Assembly: GCA_028687375.1 (NCBI GenBank)
Contig: JAQUAG010000004.1
Span: 1-40,885, forward strand
Source of the DNA: Arcobacteraceae bacterium
GTDB lineage: Bacteria; Campylobacterota; Campylobacteria; Campylobacterales; Arcobacteraceae
Direction: 5' to 3'
Length of the DNA: 40,885 bases
Shown: positions 9,211 to 15,921 of the stretch, piece by piece
Position numbering within the stretch: position 1 is the stretch's first letter
Layout: the number at the start of each line of letters is the position of its first letter
Program-made: the position numbers and the translations under genes
Notes under the pieces: generated by a model
Told to the model about the DNA's origin: nothing
Databases searched by the model: none
The model's input: the letters and a program-made list of their open reading frames with translations, nothing else

Positions 9211-9663
9211 TTATCTATCTCGTTTAATAGTTTTATAAAAATCATTAAATTGTTTTACTAACTCATCTCTATCTGAAATATACAACACTTCATAGTTATC
9301 TTTAAATGTTTCATCTGTCCAATTTGCACTTCCGAATATCACAATCTTTTTATCGATAATTGCTAGTTTGGTATGAAGTTTATCTAGCACTTTTACAGTT
9401 TCTATCCTCTCATCCAAATCAGCTTTCTTTTTGTAGTAATATATTTTAACTTTTACACCTCTTTTACTCGCATTATTTAATAAATCAACTAATTTTCGGT
9501 AGCTCAAATTGTACATAGCTATATCGATACTCTCTTTTGCATTTGAAATATGTTTTTCCATATCTTTTTGCACTTTTTTTGAATCTTTTGGTAAAAAGTA
9601 AACATCCTCAAATGCAAATGTCGTTGAGATTAAAAGAATTAGAACTAAAAATATTTTTATCAT
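9211..9663 (-). CDS. Small secreted phospholipase D-like (Nuc-type) protein
   Basis: Starting at the ATG at 9663 (ATGA overlap with the preceding gene, preferred over the GTG at 9675), the protein is 150 residues with a cleavable signal peptide (MIKIFLVLILLISTTFAFE). One HKD motif is present, HTKLAIID, followed by FGSANWTDETFKDNYEV. This is the layout of single-domain PLD enzymes such as the Nuc endonuclease, which dimerise to build one active site. A periplasmic or secreted nuclease or phosphodiesterase is the likely role; the substrate is unknown. Confidence 0.82.
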   Translation of the reverse strand: MIKIFLVLILLISTTFAFEDVYFLPKDSKKVQKDMEKHISNAKESIDIAMYNLSYRKLVDLLNNASKRGVKVKIYYYKKKADLDERIETVKVLDKLHTKLAIIDKKIVIFGSANWTDETFKDNYEVLYISDRDELVKQFNDFYKTIKRDR

Positions 9664-10373
9664 TTTGTGTGACACTCCAGTAAAGTTTTATTTGGGTTTG
9701 CTATATATGTATAGCCATTGTAAATCGTATAAGCTCCATATATTAGGACACTTAACGCTGCTAGTTTTATCATAATATTTCTAAAATTTGATTTATTAAA
9801 TAATCCTACAAAAAATCCTAAAGAAAAAAGAGCTGGTATCGTACTAAGACCAAAAAGAAGCATCACTAATGCCCCAGAGATTGGACTTCCAGTGCTAGCA
9901 GCTGTAATAGCAAAAAAGTAAACAAATCCACAAGGTAAAAGTCCATTTAATAGCCCTAATAGATAAAAACTAAAAAGTGTTTGTTCTCCTAAAAGTGCTT
10001 TAAAACTTTGTTGATACCATGAAGTTTTTGAAACACTATGTTCTATAAGTGTTAAAAATTTGATTTTCCCTAAAAGTGAAAATCCAGTCAAAATCATAGC
10101 AGTTCCAGCAATTAACCAAAGTATTCCATTGGCAAAATTTGAAAAAGTTGCAACCCCACCAATAGCACCAAAAACTGCACCAAGTAATACATATGTGGTG
10201 ATTCTTCCAAAAGAGTACAAAAGATGACTCAACGTTTGCTTTGCTTTACTAAAATTATCTTTTACTTTTGTGCTACTATAAGCAATCACAATCCCACCAC
10301 ACATCCCAACACAATGTCCAAATGAGCCTAAAAAAGCTATTGTGATAATTGAAAGTATGTCAATTGTTTCCAT
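9660..10373 (-). CDS. TauE/SafE-like (UreH-type) membrane protein
   Basis: The 237-residue polytopic membrane protein has six or so hydrophobic helices. The early motif GHCVGMCGGIVIAYSS and the central LNGLLPCGFVYFF are typical of the UreH/DsbD-like transmembrane family, often annotated sulfite exporter TauE/SafE. In Campylobacterota and other proteobacteria, relatives of this type sit near cytochrome oxidase or copper-handling genes. The paired cysteines (MC..., PCG) would suit metal or thiol transfer. It starts at 10373, sharing one base with the NosL-like stop (TAATG), so the two are probably a functional pair. Confidence 0.78.
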   Translation of the reverse strand: METIDILSIITIAFLGSFGHCVGMCGGIVIAYSSTKVKDNFSKAKQTLSHLLYSFGRITTYVLLGAVFGAIGGVATFSNFANGILWLIAGTAMILTGFSLLGKIKFLTLIEHSVSKTSWYQQSFKALLGEQTLFSFYLLGLLNGLLPCGFVYFFAITAASTGSPISGALVMLLFGLSTIPALFSLGFFVGLFNKSNFRNIMIKLAALSVLIYGAYTIYNGYTYIANPNKTLLECHTK

Positions 10374-10885
10374 TATTGTTTTGTTCCTAATAGCTTAGCT
10401 TGTATTTGGGGATTTCCTAAATGTTCACCTCTTGCCATATATAAAACCATAGTAGGAAAGTCTATAAACCCCTCTTTTTTATTCTCATATGCACCAAATC
10501 CATATTTCATTGGGGTTGTATCAGTTCTACTATACCAAGCTTTTCTACCATCAATATATCTATGTGTATCTTTACTCATCACCCAAATTGTTGCACTATC
10601 TTTAATATCTTTATTTATAAGCCAATGTGCCATTCCACCATGGTCGTGGAAGAACCAAGTCTTCCCCTCAGGAGATATAACTTGTGAAACATATTCAAAA
10701 TTATCTATAACCATCCCACAATCACTATCTTGATATTTTCCAATAACTAAAGGATAAGGAGTTTTATCAATATTCCCCTCTTTCAAAACTATCATATTTT
10801 GATTTTTAGCTAAAAAAATAAATCCCAAGACAATAACTAAAATAATCACAACAATAGAGATAAATTGCTTAATATTTTTATTCAT
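10373..10885 (-). CDS. NosL-like membrane-anchored putative copper-binding protein
   Basis: The 170-residue protein has one N-terminal membrane anchor (about residues 8-26) and no obvious lipobox. The motifs DCGMVIDN, FFHDHGGMAHWLI, DGRKAWYSRTDTTPMKYGFGAYE and GFIDFPTMVLYM match the order seen in NosL-type proteins, where a Cys-Met pair binds Cu(I). In NosL the role is copper delivery to nitrous oxide reductase, but no nos genes are seen here. The coupled TauE/SafE-like gene suggests a more general copper or cytochrome-maturation task. The ATG at 10885 has AGG 6 bases upstream. Confidence 0.68.
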   Translation of the reverse strand: MNKNIKQFISIVVIILVIVLGFIFLAKNQNMIVLKEGNIDKTPYPLVIGKYQDSDCGMVIDNFEYVSQVISPEGKTWFFHDHGGMAHWLINKDIKDSATIWVMSKDTHRYIDGRKAWYSRTDTTPMKYGFGAYENKKEGFIDFPTMVLYMARGEHLGNPQIQAKLLGTKQ

Positions 10886-10900
10886 CGAAACCTATTTTCA

Positions 10901-12154
10901 TTAATTCAATTTTTGATATTTTGCTAGTTGACTTTCTCTGTGGGCAATTACATCTTTTAGATCAAACACAACTTTACTTTGTTGATTTACTTGTTCGTTG
11001 AGTCTATACACTTCATGAGTTTGTTTTTCAAAATCAAGCTCTAATTGTGTAAGTTTTTTTCTCATCGTTATATTTTGACTTTTTAAAGTTTTATTTTCCT
11101 CCATAATATTGAAGAAATGCTCTTTAGCAGCTTTTTGGATCTCCACTTTTTCTTTTTCAAAATTTCTTATTTTCTCTTCATAATAATCCATTTGTTTGAC
11201 AAGTTTTTTATTTTGTGAAGTAGCTTTAGAAGAATTTTCCTCTAAAATATCAATATACTCTGCGTTATTGAGTTTTTTCTCTAAAGTTGCTATTTGTTTT
11301 TTAAGTTCAACTTCATTTTTCTTTTGTTCTAAAGTAATTTGTCGTATATGGGCTTTGTATTCTCTTTTTTCATTCTCCTCTGAAGTTGTAAGAAATTGGA
11401 TAGACATATACCCAACAATTTCACTATCAAATTCATCGTAAATAGGAAAAATATTTGCATTTACAAAGTATGGATCACCATCTTTTGCTTTATTTTTAAG
11501 TTTTCCACTCCATTTTTGACCCGTTCTTAATTTTTCCCACATATCTTTATAAAGTTCACTTGAAGAGTCTTGATGCTTCACAAGATTATGACTTTTCCCA
11601 AGTATTTCACTTTCATCATACCCAGAAATATTGCAAAACATCTCATTTGCATATGTAATATCACCTAGTAAATCTGTTTTTGAAACTATCGCTACTTGAT
11701 TGATAACATTCAAATAACCTTGAGCTTCTTTATGATTATGCATTGCTATTGCAAATTGGTATTGTACTTGACAAGCTTCTTGTACTTTATAAATAATTTC
11801 TTTGATATTTACAGGTTTATTTGCATAGTGATAAACACCATTTTTAATAGCACCAAGTAAAAAATCATTTTCTTGATGTGCTGTTGTAAAGATAAATGGT
11901 GTATCTTTTTTGATTTTTCGTGTACCTTCTAAAAATTCCATACCACTCATATGGGGCATATTAATATCACTAATAATAACGTCTATAGTTTCGTAATTTC
12001 TTTTAAAATACTCCAACCCTTGTCGTCCATCTTCAGCAATAAATACTTTTTTAAATAGTTTGACTAATATACTTGAAAGTGTTGTTCTTGCATGAGCATC
12101 ATCTTCGGCATAAAGTACAGTCAATGTTTTGAGAAAATTTTGATCGAAAGTCAA
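10901..12154 (-). CDS. Receiver-PAS-coiled-coil signalling protein
   Basis: The 417-residue cytoplasmic protein has a receiver domain at residues 8-130, with acidic pocket E17-D18-D19 and phospho-acceptor D63 in VIISDINMPHMSG. An Aer-like PAS domain follows at about 150-265 (GDITYANEMFCNISGY..., GKSHNLVKHQD). The C-terminus is a long coiled coil to the end. No DNA-binding, kinase, GGDEF or HD output is visible, so it probably signals through protein contacts. The start is TTG at 12154, with AGGAG 6 bases upstream. It has its own promoter (12173-12200). The downstream genes (NosL-like onward) are close enough for read-through. Confidence 0.85.
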   Translation of the reverse strand: MTFDQNFLKTLTVLYAEDDAHARTTLSSILVKLFKKVFIAEDGRQGLEYFKRNYETIDVIISDINMPHMSGMEFLEGTRKIKKDTPFIFTTAHQENDFLLGAIKNGVYHYANKPVNIKEIIYKVQEACQVQYQFAIAMHNHKEAQGYLNVINQVAIVSKTDLLGDITYANEMFCNISGYDESEILGKSHNLVKHQDSSSELYKDMWEKLRTGQKWSGKLKNKAKDGDPYFVNANIFPIYDEFDSEIVGYMSIQFLTTSEENEKREYKAHIRQITLEQKKNEVELKKQIATLEKKLNNAEYIDILEENSSKATSQNKKLVKQMDYYEEKIRNFEKEKVEIQKAAKEHFFNIMEENKTLKSQNITMRKKLTQLELDFEKQTHEVYRLNEQVNQQSKVVFDLKDVIAHRESQLAKYQKLN

Positions 12155-12172
12155 ATCAGCTCCTATTTTTAA

Positions 12173-12200
12173 GTTATATATTTGAATTAAGTTTTGTCAA
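12173..12200 (-). promoter_or_regulatory. Sigma-70-type promoter of the receiver-PAS gene
   Basis: On the minus strand, a perfect TTGACA -35 box (12195-12200) is followed after 16 bases by TATAAC (12173-12178). Transcription would begin near 12166, just before the AGGAG ribosome site and the TTG start at 12154. This is the best consensus -35 box I noticed in the window; most promoters here show only a -10 box. Confidence 0.6.
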
Positions 12201-12251
12201 ATTTAAGGGATTGATTATACATAAAATATAATAAATTTATAATTATTTATG

Positions 12252-12257
12252 TATAAT
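12252..12257 (+). promoter_or_regulatory. -10 box of the small-gene/priA operon
   Basis: A perfect TATAAT lies 7 bases before the ATG at 12265, with no TTGACA-like -35 box at the expected distance. AT-rich DNA precedes it, as is usual for Campylobacterota sigma-70 promoters. If used, the transcript would start at or next to the ATG and be leaderless or nearly so, unless translation starts at the internal ATG at 12295. Confidence 0.4.
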
Positions 12258-12264
12258 ATTCTTT

Positions 12265-12495
12265 ATGTACATAGTAGAAAAATTAAACCTCCAAATGGAT
12301 TCATTGTTAGCGCAAATAGAAGCTTTGAAAAGTGAAAAAGACTCTTTATTAGATGAAATCAAGCATTTAAATGACTTAAATGATAAGTTAAAAACAAATA
12401 ATGAAAATATGCTACTCAATATCGATAAAGCACTGCAACATATCGTTGATATCAAAAAGCAAGGGGTAAATGATGACATTTCATATCAATCATAA
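12265..12495 (+). CDS. Small coiled-coil protein, ZapB-like
   Basis: The 76-residue product has a nearly continuous heptad pattern (residues 5-65, MDSLLAQIEALKSEKDSLLD and beyond), is rich in Leu/Glu/Lys/Asn, and has no other domain. Size and character resemble ZapB and related short coiled-coil division proteins. The next gene looks ZapA-like, which strengthens the reading, but coiled coils are low-complexity and homology is not shown. No Shine-Dalgarno site precedes the ATG at 12265; an internal ATG at 12295 (residue 11) is an alternative start. It overlaps the next gene by 23 bases. Confidence 0.6.
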   Translation: MYIVEKLNLQMDSLLAQIEALKSEKDSLLDEIKHLNDLNDKLKTNNENMLLNIDKALQHIVDIKKQGVNDDISYQS

Positions 12496-12688
12496 AGCTT
12501 ACACTGTTGATATTGGTGAAGATATCGACCAAAAGATGGAATTAGGGATAAAAAAATTTCTCAATCTTGATAAAAATATAGAGACAACAGACCTTCTTAT
12601 GGCTTATATCAAAAAAACATATGAACTTGCAGAACTTGAAAGATCACTAGAGACCCTATCTTCTAAAATAGATGCTAAATTATCATAA
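12473..12688 (+). CDS. Small ZapA-like protein
   Basis: Starting at the second of two ATGs (12473, with AAGGGG ending 6 bases upstream), the protein is 71 residues. A short beta-hairpin-like N-terminus (TFHINHKAYTVDIG) is followed by a helical stretch with TTDLLMAYIKKTYELAELER. This parallels the fold order of ZapA, where a short beta region precedes a helix containing an AALNISYELA-type segment, followed by a coiled coil. ZapA stabilises FtsZ filaments. The resemblance is my own pattern match and needs a profile search. It overlaps the coiled-coil gene upstream and the pseudopilin gene downstream. Confidence 0.55.
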   Translation: MTFHINHKAYTVDIGEDIDQKMELGIKKFLNLDKNIETTDLLMAYIKKTYELAELERSLETLSSKIDAKLS

Positions 12689-13097
12689 ATCTTTCTCTTT
12701 GATTGAGATAATTTTTGCCATTGTTATAATGGCAGTTATCACTTCAATAGCACTTCCAAAACTTTTTTCCACCTCAAACGAAAGCTCTTTTATAAAACTT
12801 AGGTCTGATATTGCAACTATTCAAAATGGAATTACTAATTATAGAAAAAACTCTATTATGAAAAATCTTCCACAAACTTTAGAAAATTTAGATGAAGATA
12901 ATATTAAACTTTTTAGTAATATTTTGGAAAGACCAATTATTGCAACAAAAGAGTATCCATTTTGGAGTAAAGAAGATGATTATTCTTATATTTTTCATTT
13001 TAATTCAAAGAACGAATTGGAATTTATCTATAACCCAACTCATCTTACATTTTTATGCGATACAAAAAATACCCTTTGTCAAAAGGTTATTGAATGA
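12672..13097 (+). CDS. Type IV pilin-like (pseudopilin) protein
   Basis: The 141-residue protein has a class III prepilin leader. Six residues (MLNYHK) precede S-F-S-L-I-E-I-I-F-A-I-V-I-M-A-V, with the conserved Glu at mature position +5 and a long hydrophobic helix. The residue before the expected cleavage site is Ser, where Gly or Ala is usual. The C-terminal domain contains two cysteines (CDTKNTLC) that could form a loop, as in minor pilins. It overlaps the ZapA-like gene by 17 bases and priA by an ATGA. No other secretion or pilus genes are nearby, so its partner system lies elsewhere. Confidence 0.75.
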   Translation: MLNYHKSFSLIEIIFAIVIMAVITSIALPKLFSTSNESSFIKLRSDIATIQNGITNYRKNSIMKNLPQTLENLDEDNIKLFSNILERPIIATKEYPFWSKEDDYSYIFHFNSKNELEFIYNPTHLTFLCDTKNTLCQKVIE

Positions 13098-14950
13098 GTG
13101 AGCAATATTATGAGATTGCTCTTTTAAAATCTCCACTCTCTCCACTAACATTCAAATCAACAGAGCTTATCAAGATAGGTTCTTTAGTGATGATTAGTTT
13201 AAAAAATAGAAAAAAAGAAGATATTGGTGTAGTAGTGAAAGAAGTGGAAAAACCCACTTTTAAATGCAGTGATATCTCAACTGTTTTAGAAACTTTTCAT
13301 ACAAAATTTACACTTGAAGTTGCTTTTTTTATAGCAAAATACTATGTTTGTAGTATTGGGGAAGCTTTGGGATTATTTATCCCTTTTACAAAAAATTCGC
13401 TAATTGCAATAGAAAAAAATAATTTTGATACAAACATAATCCTTTCACCAAAACAGCAAGAGGCTTTTAATTTTTGTAAGCAACATAAAAGAACTCTACT
13501 TTTTGCAAATACTGGAAGTGGTAAAACAGAGATTTATCTAAAATCAATTGAAAAAGTTTTAAATGAGGGGAAAAATTGTGTCTATTTACTCCCAGAAATA
13601 GCCCTCACTCCACAAATGGAAAAACGACTAAAAAAAGTTTTTAAAGATGCAGTTGCTATTTGGCATTCAAAAATATCACAAAAAAAGAAAAATGAGATTT
13701 TAATAAAATTAGCAACGGGAGAGGTGAAAATTATAGCAGGTGCAAGGTCAGCTCTTTTTTTACCATATCCAAATCTTGGTCTCATTGTTGTTGATGAGGA
13801 ACATGATGATTCCTATAAATCTGAACAAAAGCCAAGGGTTCATGTGAAAGATTTAGCTATCTATCTTAGCCAAAAATACGATATTCAACTCATATTAGGA
13901 AGTGCTACACCCTCTTTAAACTCTTTTGCCAAAGTACCCTATTTTAGACTTAAAGAGACATTTCACCAAACAGATAAAACTTTTATTTATAATGATTCAA
14001 CATTAAAACTCAATGATTTACTTATAAACAAAATCAAAGAAAAACTAGACAAAAAAGAGCAAACGATTATCTTTTTACCAACAAGGGCAAACTTCAAATA
14101 CCAAATTTGTAGTGATTGTGGAAAAGCTATTGAGTGTCCATTTTGTTCTGTTGCTCTAAGCTTACACAAAAATCACAAAGCTTTAAAATGTCACTATTGT
14201 AACTACACACAGCAAATTATTGAAAAATGTCCATCGTGCCACACAGGGATTTTAAAGAATTATAGGCTTGGTACGAATGAACTTCAAGAACAACTTAAAA
14301 ACATTTTTCCAAACAATGAAATAACAACTTTTGATAGAGATAGTGTCAAAACAGAAACAAACCTTAAAAAAATACTCAAAGATTTTAATGAAAATAAAAT
14401 AGATATCCTAATAGGTACACAAATGCTCTCTAAAGGGCACGATTATCATAATGTCACTCTTGCTATTATTTTAGGAATTGACTCTGTTTTAAATATGACA
14501 AGCTACAAAGCAAGGGAAAAAGCACTCTCCCTTGCACTTCAAATAGCAGGTAGAAGTGGAAGAAATGGAAAGGGTGAAGTGATACTCCAAACAAAAAATC
14601 AAGAGTTCTTTGAAACTTATATGGAAAAAGTTGACTATAAAGATTTTTTAGAAAATGAACTTCAAGAAAGAGGTGAATTTTATCCTCCAAATACTAGAGT
14701 TGCAAAAGTTATTTTTAGCCATACAAATCATCAAAAAGCAAAAGAGTTAATGGAGTTTTACACTAGGCAAATTATCAATTACCACAAAGGTATAGAACTT
14801 GTAGGGTATAAAGAGTGTGAGATTTTTAAGATTTCAAATAAATATAGATATGAGATTTTATTAAGGGGAAAAGATATCAAGAAAATCTTAGAGTTTTTAC
14901 ACTCTATAGATTCTCCCTATGCCACTATCGATATGGATACACTAGCTTAA
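13094..14950 (+). CDS. priA: Primosomal protein N' (replication restart helicase PriA)
   Basis: The 618-residue protein is shorter than the E. coli enzyme (about 730) but normal for Campylobacterota. Helicase motifs are clear: Walker A in NTGSGKTEIYLK, the DEEH box in VVDEEHDDSYKSEQKPR, motif III in LGSATPS, and later GTQMLSKGHDY and QIAGRSGR. Between them is the zinc-binding block with CSDCGKAIECPFC and CHYCNY...CPSC. It reloads the replicative helicase at stalled forks. The ATG overlaps the pseudopilin stop (ATGA). It is the last gene of the plus-strand operon and converges with wzz 11 bases away. Confidence 0.96.
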   Translation: MSEQYYEIALLKSPLSPLTFKSTELIKIGSLVMISLKNRKKEDIGVVVKEVEKPTFKCSDISTVLETFHTKFTLEVAFFIAKYYVCSIGEALGLFIPFTKNSLIAIEKNNFDTNIILSPKQQEAFNFCKQHKRTLLFANTGSGKTEIYLKSIEKVLNEGKNCVYLLPEIALTPQMEKRLKKVFKDAVAIWHSKISQKKKNEILIKLATGEVKIIAGARSALFLPYPNLGLIVVDEEHDDSYKSEQKPRVHVKDLAIYLSQKYDIQLILGSATPSLNSFAKVPYFRLKETFHQTDKTFIYNDSTLKLNDLLINKIKEKLDKKEQTIIFLPTRANFKYQICSDCGKAIECPFCSVALSLHKNHKALKCHYCNYTQQIIEKCPSCHTGILKNYRLGTNELQEQLKNIFPNNEITTFDRDSVKTETNLKKILKDFNENKIDILIGTQMLSKGHDYHNVTLAIILGIDSVLNMTSYKAREKALSLALQIAGRSGRNGKGEVILQTKNQEFFETYMEKVDYKDFLENELQERGEFYPPNTRVAKVIFSHTNHQKAKELMEFYTRQIINYHKGIELVGYKECEIFKISNKYRYEILLRGKDIKKILEFLHSIDSPYATIDMDTLA

Positions 14951-14961
14951 ATTAATTTGTC

Positions 14962-15921
14962 TTATAAATTTTCTTCCTCTTTATTTCCTTTGAGAAACTC
15001 TATAAAAAAAGCTCCAAAGATTCCTAGTATAAGTGAAGTTACAAATGCAACCACAACAATAAGAGCTCTTTTGGGTCCCACTTTATCTTTTACATACGCA
15101 ACATCAGGTTTTGTAAATTGTTTAACATTATAAAACTCATTTGCATCTGAAAGCACTTTCTTTTGGATAAGTGCTGAAGCTAATTCTGCTAATTTTACCT
15201 TTAAAGCAATATCACTTGTATTTCTTATTGCTTCATTATAATATGCAATCTGTTTATCATTATCTTTCATATCTTTTGATTTTAAAAATGCACTTGCATA
15301 ACTTAAAAAACTCTCAACTAGATATTTTGCCATATAAGGATCACTATGTTTCGCTGACATAGTAAGGATACTTGATTTTTTATCTGTAGCTATCACTATA
15401 GTTTTTTCAATATTTTTTACAGTATTAAATACCATCTCTTCTTGAGAAACATTATTTTCAGGACTTTTTCCTTTACCATTCAAAAACTTATATACACCAT
15501 CATACCCAAGTGCAAATTGATAATTTTTTTGTGATTCCTCTGAATATAATTTATTTGGTAAATCATACTTTAGTACAAATTCTTTCATAAAATCATAATT
15601 ATGTAAAAGTGCATTAAAAGATTCTTCAGGTCCAGGATTCCCACCTCCACCAACATCAACACCAGCCATACCAGCAAGTGCTGCTAATCCACCACCAATA
15701 CTTGGTTTTGCATTTTCTTGAGGCATAAGAAGTGTACTTGATTCATATTCATTTGGTTTACTAAGTGCAAATGCAACAGAAAGTCCAGTTACAATAATAG
15801 AGAAAAATAAAATCTTCCATTTATATCTCCCTATCGTTTTTGCCAACTCTCTTAAATCTATCTCATCCTCTTCTATCATTTGATTGTGTTGAAGATTTTG
15901 CAAATTTTGATTGTGTTCCAT
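14962..15921 (-). CDS. Wzz-type polysaccharide chain-length/co-polymerase protein
   Basis: The 319-residue inner membrane protein has one helix at about residues 34-52 and a second at about 289-311. A periplasmic domain lies between them, with a glycine-rich loop (GGGLAALAGMAGVDVGGGG) near residue 80. The N-terminal MIEEDEIDLRELAKTI block and the C-terminal proline-containing second helix (GPKRALIVVV) are typical of Wzz/polysaccharide co-polymerases. No tyrosine-kinase domain follows. It starts one base inside the stop of the SLBB export gene (TAATG), so the two are co-translated, matching the usual Wza/Wzz partnership in capsule or exopolysaccharide export. Confidence 0.88.
   Translation of the reverse strand: MEHNQNLQNLQHNQMIEEDEIDLRELAKTIGRYKWKILFFSIIVTGLSVAFALSKPNEYESSTLLMPQENAKPSIGGGLAALAGMAGVDVGGGGNPGPEESFNALLHNYDFMKEFVLKYDLPNKLYSEESQKNYQFALGYDGVYKFLNGKGKSPENNVSQEEMVFNTVKNIEKTIVIATDKKSSILTMSAKHSDPYMAKYLVESFLSYASAFLKSKDMKDNDKQIAYYNEAIRNTSDIALKVKLAELASALIQKKVLSDANEFYNVKQFTKPDVAYVKDKVGPKRALIVVVAFVTSLILGIFGAFFIEFLKGNKEEENL

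Noticed and set aside
12243-12479. Minus-strand open frame of 78 codons rich in Ser, Phe and Cys
   Set aside because: It is the complement of the coiled-coil gene, whose plus-strand frame has heptads, promoter and operon overlap.
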